From positions 23,754,268 to 23,818,267 of the forward strand of contig OU342639.1 in NCBI GenBank assembly GCA_910589415.1: DNA of 64,000 bases, given 5' to 3'. This document shows positions 23,892 to 35,748 of this stretch, in pieces. A program made the translations under genes and the position numbers. Each line of letters begins with the position of its first letter. The first letter of the stretch is position 1. This stretch comes from Malachius bipustulatus. Its lineage: Eukaryota > Arthropoda > Insecta > Coleoptera > Melyridae. Below the pieces are notes generated by a model, which saw nothing but the letters and a program-made list of their open reading frames with translations, searched no databases and was not told where the DNA came from.

Positions 23892-24417
23892 ATGGAGAGA
23901 AAATATTTATAAAGTTCTAGAATCTCATTTGTACATAAAATCATCTACAGTGAAATTTATTTTATAATTATTGAAAGTGCTGATGGAATCAAAGCTCATT
24001 GATAATTTCTCGCCCAGTTTAAACAGCTGTCTCGACAGTTTCAAAATGGCAGCTTTCTTATAGCTTTAAATATTAATAAATCGCCTTGGTGTTGGGGTCT
24101 AAATTGATATGATTTTCGCTAACTTATTAAATGCAAAACAAAAAAAAGTGTTTGTGTTCCCAACAGCATAATATTATGTTGTTTGTATAAACTTGCCTTT
24201 TTCATATGTATGTCATTGCAGCTAACAGCTAACTTAATTTGTTTTTGGATTTTAAAAGTAATGTGTACGTTTTAAATCAGTACCTCGGAGGTGAAGCTAT
24301 ATTTTTTCAGAATGTATACTTTGTAAAATGGTAAAATTTTGAATAACCTTTCATTATAAAACTTAGAGTATTTTTTTGTCACTGATATATTTTGTTAAGT
24401 ATCACCCTCGTTATCCA

Positions 24418-24423
24418 ATAAAA
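24418..24423 (+). terminator. Candidate poly(A) signal of Paip2
   Basis: AATAAA about 530 bases after the Paip2 stop, the first such signal downstream in an AT-rich 3' region. Confidence 0.5.
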
Positions 24424-24439
24424 TGAAAATAAAATAACC

Positions 24440-26340
24440 TAATAGCTCTGGAGAATTTTTTTTTGTAATTAATACTGCTCACCTCCAAGGTACTGATATA
24501 GATTTTAACGATGTTTTGGTGATTTTTTTTAAGAATTATATAGGTATGAATTGTGGCTTTAGAATATTTTTATTGTGAGTGTTATGTTTTGATTACATGT
24601 ATGTATACATTTTCAGATTTGATTCAGCTTAACAGTGCAACAGTCTTACAATATATTAAAAATAAAAATGCTAAATTATAGTGTTAGTGGCATTACAATT
24701 TATTAATCACAGTAGTCAACGATTGTTATTATTTTCACATATCCTTGCAAAAATTTTTTTTACAAGTTTTCCCGTAAACGATTTTTTAGATCTCATTTTT
24801 TTCAACATTAAACGTGGCTATTTGTGATAAGAAATTGGGTAATATTATTTATACTCATATTTAGCATTGATGATATTTATTGAGTTGTGTATATTTGTTT
24901 GTTGACTTCTTAAAATGTATATATTACGAAAATCTTTAGGTATTAAAATTGTTTATGAAATCTGTAGGATGTAGTGGAAGGTGTATATGTTCCCGGGGTT
25001 TTTAGATTATTTTTTATTGTATACTTTGGGTAAGGATTAATATAATATATATAGCTATTGTATGAAAGTTCCATTTCTACCAACTACATAAAAAAAAATA
25101 CAAAATTATAAATGACAAAAATATATAAATCCTGGGAGTATATTATGCCATTCAAAAATAATTGAGGCACTTAGTAGTTGACAGGGGCGAAACTATAAAT
25201 ACCAGAGCCCCTAGCAGTTCAGCAACCAAGTGGCACCTGATTGTAGGTAAATAATTAACTGCTTTTGGGCCTGTATCTGGACTCGGGCCTGTGATGCCCA
25301 CAACAAAGTAGTTCCGCCACTGCTAGTTTATAGTCTGATTATTTAGTATTGCTGTGTCAAAAATTGAATACGGTAGGCATGTGTCATTTTTTGAGAAGAC
25401 GAATTATAATTTAATTTCATATTATTGAAGCAAAGCTAGATCATAGCACTGATATAGTTACTGCCTACAAATTATTATTAAATGGAATGTAGAGTTTATT
25501 TTAAAAAAGTGTAGTAAAATTTTTGATGTAGCAATTTTTTTCTTTTGATTCTCAGAAAAATTAAGATGTTTCTTACTACAAAAAAAAAACCGTACTGCTA
25601 TTGTATTGTTTGGGGACATGCTAGGTAGTTCTAAGAGTTCTATGTGCTGGGAAAATTGAAAAAAGACTAGTCTTTTGTAATATAATTTTATAATTTAAAT
25701 GGAAGTTAATTTTTATTTAATCTTTGCCATTTGAAGTTTTTACAGGAACTGGTAGCAAATTTTATCTGTCTGATGAAAAAAATAATTGAGGTTGAAACAA
25801 AATTGCACCACATGGAAAAGAACTGGATCGGCTTTATTTAGTAAAGGTGATGTTGATTGACAAAGCTGTCAGTTAGTTGAATTTGTCAGTGACAGTTTGT
25901 GCTCTTAAGAAATTGAGTCGGCCAGTTAGTGGCGGAAATTAATTAATGACGTTAAAGGGGGGGGGGGGGCAGGTTACTCAATTTCAAAGTAGCTGAAAAT
26001 TTACTCAGATGTAAAATATTAAATTGAAAACTGTTTTTGTACTTATTCAATGTACATAATAATCAACTAACAATATTTATTATTATTCACTGTTCCGTTG
26101 TCTTATATTTGACTCGTACGTATCTTCCATACGCTAATAAGCAGTCACAACAATTGGACCGCTTATCACTCCTGTCTTCAAGGAATATTAAGGTATGTAC
26201 ATAATTTCCATTATATCTTATATTGTACTCCGTAATTGCTTCCCCTAATTGTTTACTCCAGTCTTCCTTTGAAAAAATTTATAATTTATTAATCAAGTAC
26301 TATAATTTCTATTCAAATAACTCAATAAATAGTAAACTCT
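24440..26340. other. Gene-free stretch downstream of Paip2
   Basis: AT-rich. 25179-25323 has short facing ends (CAGGGGCGAAACTA and AGTTCCGCCACTG) and may be a small element. A G run lies near 25960. Nothing else recognised. Confidence 0.5.
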
Positions 26341-26500
26341 CTTTTATTTATTTATTTATTTATTGACAAGAAGGTCATCCAGCAGACCATAGCATTGGTC
26401 GTATTATAGGCTGACAAATTACAATCAAAAAAATAATCTCAATCTCAGTAGGAGTAAAGAAAGTAAATTTTTTTTTTATCGAAATAATAAATATAATAGT
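26340..26500 (-). mobile_element. Probable 3' tail of a non-LTR retrotransposon
   Basis: On the minus strand a unique sequence ends in repeated AATA units (TTTATTTATTTATTTA on the plus strand), the usual (AATA)n tail of insect LINEs. No coding part is left, so the family is not known. Confidence 0.45.
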
Positions 26501-26824
26501 GAGCGACTGATTACATGAAACAATAAAAGAAAAACCACAATGAGAAAAAAAATCGGATATTCATAAACAAATATATCTGTGATCCACAAAATTTTCCATC
26601 AACTAATGGCTTGGAAGAGGGAGATAGCTATTGCAGTCATGTTTGTGTTAATAAAAAAAACGCACCCTTTCCAATTCAAAGATACAATTATTTATTAATC
26701 CACCTTCACTATAAAGTAAAATAATAAGAATGAATCAATATTCGCTATTTTTATCATTGCCAGTCGTGAACCACTGGCCACAAAAAACTCTCGGGTAGAT
26801 AATGACTTGAAAATTAATGCCTAC

Positions 26825-27060
26825 TATACCTCAGTCGACCAACAGATATAGTAATAAAACTGCGCACAAACTTTTAAGGTCCAAGTAGTCACATCTGTAG
26901 GCAGATAGTGCCTTATGTATTGGTTACCTGGTTCCGGTAAACCAATGAGAAGGGCATTCTAAGGTTTGTGTATATAATTCTTGTGTATAAGGTCTGCCTA
27001 CCTGGATTGTAAACTTACCGCGCACGTTTATTACTATATCTTTTGGCCGACTGAGGTATA
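26825..27060 (-). mobile_element. MITE, 236 bp, copy 2
   Basis: Full-length copy with both ends: TATACCTCAGTCGACCAACA at the left and TTGGCCGACTGAGGTATA at the right, about 41 bp of imperfect inverted repeat. The interior matches 5334-5567 in reverse, differing at scattered bases. Confidence 0.85.
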
Positions 27061-27830
27061 ATATAAAGAGAATCACATCAGATTACACTACAGTACGAAA
27101 GTATTAATAAAGTACAGTAGGTATAATTAATTAGAAATAGTGCTAACATTTGAGCTCATTGCACCTGAGCACACCTACCAATAGTTTGCATTTTATCTGA
27201 CAGACATGCTTCATTTTTTCCAAGGCACACTAGTTGATGAAAAATTTTGTGGATCACCCGATACAAAAATGCGCAAAATTCACTGATTAATTAGGTACAT
27301 AACTTAAATATTTTTTTGCACGTTTCTTAAATTTCAAAAGAGAAGAAGAAAAGGAATCAGCAGAAGGGGAATTGGTAGATCCGCTGAATTCATTAAACTG
27401 AGGAACACATCTTATCATGGGTGAACTTAAATAAAAAAATCTGTGTTTAACTGAGTGCCATAAATATCATATGGCAAGCAATGTCATGTCATACTGCGAC
27501 GTCATTCAGTAAAAAATATTTTTTTATAAAGAAAAAAAATGAGGATTTTTTCGAATGTGATAGATTTTTAGTTTAATACTGAATGACATGAAAAAAATAA
27601 TATGACGGACCTACAAAAAATGATTGGTTTATTTCTTGTAATAAAAAAGATTTATGAGCAATCTCATGTTATGTCTTTGATGAGATGTCTTGCAACACCG
27701 ACAAGCCCGGAACACAGCCTGCGCAGTCACATCGTGGAGAAAAGCACGTCTCTTACAGTGCTGCCAACCCTACCGAAATGTCGGTAGATCTAACGAATTT
27801 CAATCTACCGAAATTCACATTTTACTATTA
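27061..27830. other. Gene-free AT-rich stretch
   Basis: 27540-27740 resembles the repeat at 16.5-16.85 kb (TTTATGAGCAATCTCATG, then CAGCCTGCGCAG). No gene. Confidence 0.5.
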
Positions 27831-27869
27831 TTAAAAAAAAAAAAGAAATGGAATCTGTGGTAATTAAAT

Positions 27870-29160
27870 TACCCTTAAGGTATGATAGTCTGTGAATTAC
27901 CCTTGGCGTAAAAGTATCTAATCGCTTATTAAACGCCAATAAAGGCCATTGTATTTGTATTTTTGAGGGTGATTAAGTTACTGCGACCTAAAAGATCTAT
28001 TGTATCCCCTCTACTGTGCTTCGCCTGGTGTGGAATCCCTTTAGTGAAGCACCCTCTCCAAGTCCGTTTCCTTGAGAAACCTCAGGATTTTGAGAGGATC
28101 AAGGTCGGGTAAGTTCCCTGCCTCTAGCTGGTGATGGCCCAGAATATTACTTCTTTTGAGTTCTATCGCATCGCAGTTGAGCAGCAGGTGACGTGGTCTC
28201 CTTTCCCGCAGAATCTGCAGACGTCATTTTCTTCTATGCCTAGCTTCCTCAGGTGTTCCTTGAGCTTGCAATGTCTCGTTAGGAATCCCGTCAGTGTTCT
28301 GTTAATTCTCTCGGATAAAATTCCCGAGAAATTCTTTGGATTGTCTCAACCCCGAGAGGTTCCTCCAATGAGTTTCTCTCAGTTTTCTTCTTCCTTTTGG
28401 AATTCTGCTTGAAGAAAGTATCTTCGAAGCCACAGAATGGTTCTGGTCCTATGAAGGGTGTCGATGCTCCTTTTCTTGCCAATGAGTGGACATTCTTCTT
28501 GTGCTCGAGGTCGTCTCGAGCACAAGGATTGTTTAGATTGCTGACTGTCTTGACGGGTGACAAGCCCCGCTCGGTCAGCAGTCTGTTTTGCGGTGATGTC
28601 CCGCAATTTCTTGGTTTTTTATTTCTTACCATGGTTGATCCCACGAGTAGCTAGGGAAGGGTGTTCCACCTATGCAGAGCCCCGCATGCAAAGGTGAGGG
28701 GATTGATACAGTGGGGTGCCCCCTGGTACCCCAAGGTTGAATCCAGTAGGGCTGGTCTTCTATCCAGTCACGCATCCCATCAGCCTGGACCCCCGCCTTA
28801 GGATTTAGGTTTTTTTAGTGAGGTTGTCTCCTCTTGGTTCCGGCGATTAGGCCGAGACCCCCGCATCTCTCTGTGCGCGGAACGTGACCACGACAACAGA
28901 TGATACGGTATATCAGATAGTCCACAGTCGGACATCTCTGGCGCCGTTTCCCCTAGTGCAGACCTTTAGTCACGACACGACAACCAGGTTAGGGGAGGTG
29001 GTCCGCGGCAGGGTTTTGAGCTACCAGTCTAGAATTTTACCTCCGACGAGCTCTATCACCGCTGCTAACCTTACTCACTTACGATCATTGTAAGGCCTTC
29101 CCCCTATCCGCCACCTGGGGACGCGCCCGATGGGTACTCAACCGCACGGGAATAAAGGCC
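27870..29160 (-). mobile_element. Internally deleted non-LTR retrotransposon (R1/Jockey-like RNase H end)
   Basis: On the minus strand, 29160-28645 is a GC-rich 5' UTR-like region (CGCGTCCCCAGGTGGCGG, later CATGCGGGGCTCTGCATAGG). At 28644 a short reading frame starts (MVRNKKPRNCGTSPQN) and after about 45 codons runs in frame into the end of an RNase H domain (SLARKGASTPFIGPEPFCG). The typical C-terminal region follows in shifted frames: HWRNLSGLRQSKEFL, RTLTGFLTRHCKLKEHL, CRFCG and HLLLNCDAIELKRSNILG, with the stop TAA near 28019. Endonuclease and reverse transcriptase are missing, so several kilobases were deleted between ORF1 and RNase H. The deletion point lies near a short palindrome (GTGCTCGAG...CTCGAGCAC, 28500-28522). 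Base composition is far richer in GC than the surroundings. Confidence 0.8.
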
Positions 29161-29846
29161 ATATATTTCAAGTCAATTTTTTATTCAAGATGTTTATATG
29201 AATATATGATTCAAGTTTTCGGCAAGCGCGGATAGGTGCTTACATGTCTTATTTTCTGATTTTTAGTGCTCTCAATTAAAAAATGAAACCTATCTAAATG
29301 TTTTCTTGTGAATTAATAAAAATATACCAAAAATGGACCTTATAATCATTCAAATGGAAATATTCTTATCATAAAATGTGAAAAATATTGAATTAGAGAA
29401 TATTTTCATCCTGTGCGGTGCTTTAGTTGCCCCTTTAGTATAACAGAAAGCGGCTTAATAATAATCAGAGGCCCTATCTACAACTTTTGTATTATTATGC
29501 CATTCCAGATGTTTTTGAATTAGGGTAGGCTTTAGGCAAATTTTAATTATGTTATTGGTACTCTTCGAATATATTTGATATATACATGTATTTTAACTAT
29601 ATGCTGTTGTAGTTGCAGTTCTCTGAAGTCTTATGGGTCAACTGTTAATTCAAAAATTCTATAAAGACTGTTTCTCGTGCATGAGTCTTTTAATAAAAAT
29701 ATAATATATGAATTTACAAGAGCTTACAATAATTACAAAAATTTTTCAAACTTACACATTAAAATATTTGATTTACATACATTTTACATACACATACAGA
29801 TACTGATATAAAAAGTGACTAATATAAAAATACAAATGAAGAAATG
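29161..29846. other. Gene-free AT-rich stretch 3' of the ASPM pseudogene
   Basis: No ORF or repeat structure recognised. Confidence 0.5.
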
Positions 29847-30025
29847 TACAAAATATCTTAACAGACATATAGTGAAATCTTAACCAAGATTTTTTGTAAG
29901 CTTCTCGGTAAGAATATCGATGATATCCTAACCGTGATGATCAATTGGAGTGATAAGGAAAGCCCCTTATTTCCGGATTTGTGCACTCTGCTGTGGTTGT
30001 TTGCTCACAAAGGAGAGTATAAAGA
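29847..30025 (+). repeat. Rearranged inverted duplication of the last ASPM exon
   Basis: Two pieces of the final ASPM exon recur here in opposite orientation and out of their normal order. Bases 29847-29910 match the complement of about 30060-30125 (ATATCTTAACAGACATA, AAGATTTTTTGTAAGCTTCTC). Bases 29911-30025 match the complement of about 30312-30425 and still read MINWSDKESPLFPD on the plus strand. The segment between the two sources is missing. This leaves a palindromic structure at the end of the gene copy. Confidence 0.8.
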
Positions 30026-31124
30026 TAAACTATAAAGTATAATCAGTGCGTCAATTCCATGCATGCACTGAGAAGCTTACAAAAAATCTTGGAGTGAATC
30101 CACTTGTATGTCTGTTAAGATATTTTGTGTGCAGGGAATTGACAAAAGTTTTTGGTTTGTCCTCGTACGAGCACCACTCCGGAAGTAAAGTTGGAAACGG
30201 GAGGGTTTTATACGTGAGAAATGTCGTGGTTGCTTTGACACGCGATCGTTGCATCATGTTGAAATTTCTGACGCACAGAGTTTCAATCTTGCGTAGACTC
30301 GTGATATGTTCTTTATACTCTCCTTTGTGAGCAAACAACCACAGCAGAGTGCACAAATCCGGAAATAAGGGGCTTTCCTTATCACTCCAATTGATCATCA
30401 CGGTTAGGATATCATTGATATTCTCCGGGTGCCAGGCGTACGGCAACGCCGATGGGTATTTGGAAAAATTAATCAATGTATTCGTTGCCAGATCGCAAGC
30501 TTCCATTTCTGGAGGGGAATGAGCGGTTATCTTCAACAGAAAATACATTTGATCCGGTAGAATTTTCCCCAATTCCAGACACGAATCTGAACTGATTCTC
30601 GTTACTCTCTCTGCAAAAAAATAAATACGATTAGGGGTCAGAAGAGGTAGTTAAATTAAAATTTCAAGCGAAATTTGACCTCCATAAGATTTTGTAAAAG
30701 GTAAACACTTTTGATCTAGAATGTATCACCCTGTATACTGAAAACTATCAACTTTCAATGTCTCTTGTACTCAGAAATATTCTCATTTTCCAACAAAAAA
30801 AACCTGTAAGTTGACTCGCTCTAAATCTAAGAATTTAAAAAATCTAAAGGATAACACACACACTCCAAGTAAAACAGAAAAGTTTATAAACATTTAATTT
30901 GTTCCCTCATTTAAATAATAACAATGCATACCTATTTCTTCTAGTGTCGTCAGAATCTGCGCCAGAGTAACATCTTTCATCATTAAAAGGCGCACAGTCT
31001 GCTTGTTTCGGTAGCCGATTGTTTTTTCAGGAACTGCGAGCTGGTTTGCTTCTTTTAAACGATGACGAATCTCTTCAAAGGGCTTCGGTTCACTCTTTCG
31101 TGTTCTACGAGCTCTCCACATAGA

Positions 31125-32232
31125 CTGCAACGAAATGGCATGTCCATAAATAATTTATTTGGTTCATCGTTATTATACAAGATGTCTGTTAAAAATGTGA
31201 GCTCAATATTGTGTATAGCAGCTGAGATAATTGAACCAAACCTGTCTCTGAGAAATCAAATTAATTATTTCCCAAGTACCTAAGACATATTCTTACTTAA
31301 GACATCAATTTTTATCAAAAATCTTTTCCTTGTAGAAACTTTAGGACCTTACAGCGAGGAAGCTACAAAATTCATTGCTGTCTTAGAACTAACTATAAAG
31401 TGTGTCTTAAAATTTATGCAAATTTTACACCTGACATTTTAAAATTCCATCAATTGAGAAGCACAAGAATTGGCAGCTATTTTCGAGCTCGTCAATAGAA
31501 TTTTTGAGATGTCTCTAGCTTCTGTTATTTTTAGGAAAACTGAGAAAAACTCCATTTTCCTGCGCTAGGATTTGACTTCAGTTTGGAAACTGAGCAGGTA
31601 CTCTCGCAAAAATACGAAGAGCACCAGAAAAACGAGAAAACTCCTCATCATTAGAAATTGAAAATAGTTCCTGTTTTAGAGACCATTCTATTAAAGAGCT
31701 CGAAGTTCTTGTAATTTTTTTTTCTCAAGAGAAAATGGTTTCCAAGTTAGGGTTAATTCTAGCACTAAAAAGGGGTTTTCTCTATTTTCCAAAAAAATGG
31801 AGGTAGCAACAGACATTCGAAAATATCATTGAAGAGCTCAAAATAACTTAAATTTTTATCTAAAGATGGGATTAAAAATGTCAGGTGTTATGTAAACATC
31901 TAGAGACAACTCAAAAACATTATTGATGAGCTCAAAAATCTATCTATTTTAAAAAAATAGTAACTTTTTCTAAATATGTAGTGCTGGTGCTTAAATTTGA
32001 GATCCCTGCAAGGTCACATTTTTTCAATTACTTTTAAAAACTTTCTAATTAAATTACACTGCCATCATGTCTGGATTTTTGGGGAGGGCAAAACAAGTCC
32101 GCTGCACTGAGGCCTCAGGTGGCCCATTGTGATACTAGAGCTTTTAAAATAGAGAGTGTTATTATAAATCAATTTTTAGACAGACACCTTTTATAATTGT
32201 GTATAATTTGAATATGATACAAAAGTGCATAC
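31125..32232 (-). other. Intron of the ASPM pseudogene
   Basis: Bounded by CAG|GTATGC at 32233/32232 and TTGCAG at 31125. No coding sequence or repeat recognised inside. Confidence 0.6.
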
Positions 32233-33476
32233 CTGGATTGTCACGCAGCTCTTATTTGAATCCATCTAATACGAAGTTCTTTTCGTTTTTCGTCGGTCAG
32301 GAGTGGCGCCGACTTTTGTCTCACCAGAAAACCCCTAATCAGAGGTTGCAGTTTTATAACTTTCTATTTAGATTCTAGTTCTCTGTGAAGTAGATCTCGC
32401 CTCCAAACGCTTCCTGAAACGCCTTTGTATGCAAATTGCTGCGACCTCTTCCTCAAATAATCTTCTCGAGCAGCTTGTGTTTGCTCTGTCAGCTTCTTAT
32501 TTCTATATTTATTTTGCACCCAAATAATTGCATTTCTCGCACGAATATACTCGCTTCTTTGCACTTTCATTAATTTAATTGCACGATATTTACTTTGTAT
32601 AATTATAGCAGCTCTTCTCAGGTTTAAATAATTTTTCCTTTCTATCTTCATCAATAAATGGGCTCGATATCTTTGCTGTATTAGAACTGTCGCTTGCTTC
32701 AATTGGAAGAAATATGTTCTGTTTTCACGCGTAATTTTGTATTCTAGAAATCGTGTTTCGATCGTCATTACGGCAGTTTTCATCGCCACACAATATGAAC
32801 GATTTTCAAGCATCATTTTCCTGGCTCTAAATCGTCTCTGGTATACTATTGTCGCTTTTCGTAAGGCTTCGAACCTGCCTCGTTCCGCTCTCATTTCCAG
32901 TTTCGCTTTATATCGAGCTTCGATCGTCTCCACTGCTCTCGCATGGCTAAGAAATTATTTCTTTGTTGTCGTCCCACTATGTAAGCTCGGAAAAACCTTT
33001 GAATCGCTATGATGGAGGATCGAATTTTGAGGTAACCCTCTCGGTGTTTCATTAATTTATTAGCCCTGAATATTCTCTGAATTGTTACAACGTTCTTCCT
33101 TAACGATATGTATTCTTCTCTCTGCTTTTTCGTATGAAGACGTGCACGAAATCTTCGCTGAATTGTAATGGTTGCTTTTTTCAATTCTAGAAGGCTTGTC
33201 TTTGAATTTTCATCGCCTTATTTGCTCGGTATCGATTCTGTATAATTACAACAGATAATTTCAGTCTCATATATTGCAGTCGAATTTTCTTACTTCGGTA
33301 TCTACGCTGCACTACAATGGCTGCTTGAAGTAATAATTGATAGGAGAGGTATTGTATTTCCATGTGCATAGTGGCTCTGAACTTCCTTTGTATTACTATA
33401 ACAGCTCGTCTTAGACGAAGAAAACTATACCTGTCCTCGATTAACGCCGAAATATGTTGTAACGAACATTCCAGAA

Positions 33477-33866
33477 TTGTGTGACAATACGATACCAGAG
33501 AACCCGAAAAATTCATTACACTACACCCACGAGAATAAAGAAAATTTCAACAGGCTCCAAGTTCCTGTCGATTCATCACTTGGCGGCAGTTTTCAGACGA
33601 GCAACAATTTTCCGAGTCTAAAACCGAATAGATCACTTAAACGACGAGACACGTACGTAATAGCCGGAGGTTTAATTCCTCAGTTGCATCCGTTATTTAC
33701 TCTTAAAGAAAGTAACGACAAAGAGAGAAGAAACACGTATGTTGTTGATCCGAAATCAGACTGCAATAATACTTCTGATTTAAATTTAAGCAACAGTTTA
33801 TTCGCTGATAAAAATTCCTTCGAGCTAAGCTCTAATTTAATGAAATTCACATTTAATTTAATTTGA
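33477..33866 (+). pseudogene. Open frame of 129 codons, probably an inverted ASPM segment
   Basis: A clean plus-strand frame, Ser/Asn-rich, with two similar motifs LKRRDTYVIAGGL and ERRNTYVVDPKS. It lies exactly between the ASPM ASH fragment and the ASPM IQ block, both on the minus strand, where the linker between ASH and calponin-homology domains would be expected. Linkers of that kind with Arg-Arg-x-Thr-Tyr motifs are what I recall for ASPM proteins, so an inversion is the simplest reading. An independent gene exon is possible, but no partner exons were found. Confidence 0.5.
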
Positions 33867-34297
33867 AAAATACGTCCGTGGAGATGAAGGAGGAGGTGCC
33901 CCCATTGAGGCTACATTTTAGATTTTACATTACTACGAGCTCCATCTTTATCCAATAATGGAGCTCCCGGTAATGTTAAAGTCTTCCTTTATAATTATAA
34001 TAACTCGTATTCCTGGTGATATCACCTTAATCGGGAGTCCAGTAGGGCTTTTAATCAGAAGTTTCCTAGCCACCATCTGACCTAGGAGTACATCTTCAAA
34101 ACATATTTTAGGGGTCCAAGTAAACAGTGCGAGAGACAGCACTGACACCTCTTCCGATTCATTTGTCTTTTCAATTTTCTTGGTTTTCGGCCTTTTAGGG
34201 GGCGAAATCTGTGAAAAAACATTTTAAATGTAACTGTTGCAAGAATCGGGTTGTTAAATAGTAAAATAATTAAACGATCAGAGCAAAGAGATACGGA

Positions 34298-34605
34298 GTC
34301 TTCTTCTGGTATGACTTTATTTTTGCTGCAATACTTCAACTTCATCGGTTTCAGTCACTGACCATCATCAGAGGTATGAGCAGGAAGTCCCCCAATCTAC
34401 TTCATTCTCTTTGGTAGTAGCATGGTCGCTTTAGTTTCAGCACGTTCTTTCAATACTATGTGTACCCTCCTAATCTTCAGTCTTCACCTTTTTCACCAAT
34501 TTCTTTCTACAGCCTAGACTTCTTCATACCCCTAATGATGGTCAGTGGCTGAAGCCTGTGGGGTTCTTAAAGTTGTAGCTAAAAAAATGAAGTCATACCA
34601 GAGAA
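34298..34605. repeat. Inverted repeat (about 85-bp arms) at the 5' edge of the ASPM fragment
   Basis: GGAGTCTTCTTCTGGTATGA at 34298 and the complement TCATACCAGAGAAGACTCC near 34605 start two facing arms that also share GACCATCAT(C/T)A. The loop is about 140 bp. It overlaps the intron just before the ASH exon, so it may be a small transposon inserted there. Confidence 0.6.
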
Positions 34606-34978
34606 GACTCCAACTCTTTGTCCTAATCCTCACCATAATGGTAGACTTAAAGGACCATTTTAATTTTTCTAAATCAAAAATTATAAAAATGATAAGTAAC
34701 TTACTTGAAGGAACATTCTTGTCGTATCCAGGTAATGTGGAAAACGATAATTTAAAACATATTTTAAAATTTAAAGTATAAAGTACATAAAAAACGTCAC
34801 AACATTAACAGTTTGTTATAAGTACCTATTGAAGAAGAACCCCCTCGAAAAGAGAACTTGCAGAAATCAAATTTCTAGATAATATACAACTTTTTGATTA
34901 ATCTTTATCCTTACTTTGATAGCACAAGCAAACAGATTTTTTTTTGTTATTCTTGAAAATTTAAATTTAACACTGGTT

Positions 34979-35520
34979 CAGCGTTGCCAACCAAAATTTC
35001 AAGATTTCACCAGATTCTAGTCAAAAAAATCACCAGAATTCACCAGATTTTGTTTTTAGCAGTAAAGTCGCCAGATTTCACCAGATTTTCTTTCAAAACC
35101 TCCAAATTTCACCAGATTTCATTTTAAATCACCAGAAAGTAGGTACCTATATTAGGTAGGTATATCCTTTCCCCGAATTGCTCAAAAGTTAATCACATGA
35201 CAAGTTTAACCCGGCTCAAACCATAAGTCGTCTCTTTATCATTGGCCAACAAAAAAAAAACATTCATATCGAATGTAGGTATAACAAAATACTTAATAAC
35301 AACCATATAACTAAATTAGGTATAAGTAAGTAACTCATTAAATCCATTTTTAGAAGTCAATAAGACAACCTTACTTTGGGGATGTTTAAAATAGGTAAAT
35401 TGATCGAAGGATGAAAGTAATAAACCACATTTCGTATAAAAAATCATAAATATTAAAACATCACCAAATAAGGCTTGAATTCACCAGATCTGATGAAAAT
35501 TACCAACGTTGGCAACGCTG
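34979..35520. mobile_element. hAT-type miniature element, 542 bp, with repeated TCACCAGATT motif
   Basis: Ends are CAGCGTTGCCAAC and GTTGGCAACGCTG. The flanks read CACTGGTT (34971-34978) and CACTGATT (35521-35528), an eight-base duplication with one mismatch, as hAT elements make. The left part holds many close copies of the decamer TCACCAGATT (variants within 34995-35140), and another copy lies near the right end. No coding capacity. Confidence 0.82.
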
Positions 35521-35748
35521 CACTGATTTTAAATTTTCAACTTATAAATAATAAAAAATGAAATGCTTGATATCTTCCTCTCTCTCTCCGGGATCAAAAA
35601 AAAAGAAGGAGTCTGTCTTTAATGAGTGATGTGTAACATGAATGACAATTGATTGATAGGTATGAGGTGAAGGACAGTTGACAGAATCGAGACAGCCTTC
35701 AACTACTTGAGTGGGATATGTGACCCAAAATACACCTTTGACGTATTA

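Larger units (their letters stand above)
30051..34232 (-). pseudogene. ASPM: Abnormal spindle-like (ASPM) pseudogene, rearranged
   Basis: Recognisable parts on the minus strand: the N-terminal ASH domain (34232-33900; VSVLSLALFTWTPKICFEDV), a block of about ten IQ calmodulin-binding repeats (33440-32233; e.g. AVIVIQRKFRATMHM, ATITIQRRFRARL), and the two C-terminal exons 31124-30932 (EIRHRLKEANQLAVPEKTIG) and 30610-30051 (ERVTRISSDSCLELGKIL). ASPM organises spindle poles by binding microtubule minus ends. This copy is broken. One-base losses occur near 33188, 32943 and 32264, a TAG stops the frame at 32366-32364, and the ASH frame shifts near 33960. The calponin-homology domain is absent and the piece 33477-33866 appears inverted. 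Splice sites and phases of the C-terminal exons are still perfect, so decay is recent, or part of it is sequencing error. Confidence 0.85.

Noticed and set aside
28884..29093. Plus-strand frame in a GC-rich block
   Set aside because: Lies antisense in the 5' UTR-like part of the deleted LINE.
30046..30330. Plus-strand frame of 94 codons
   Set aside because: Antisense of the last ASPM exon.
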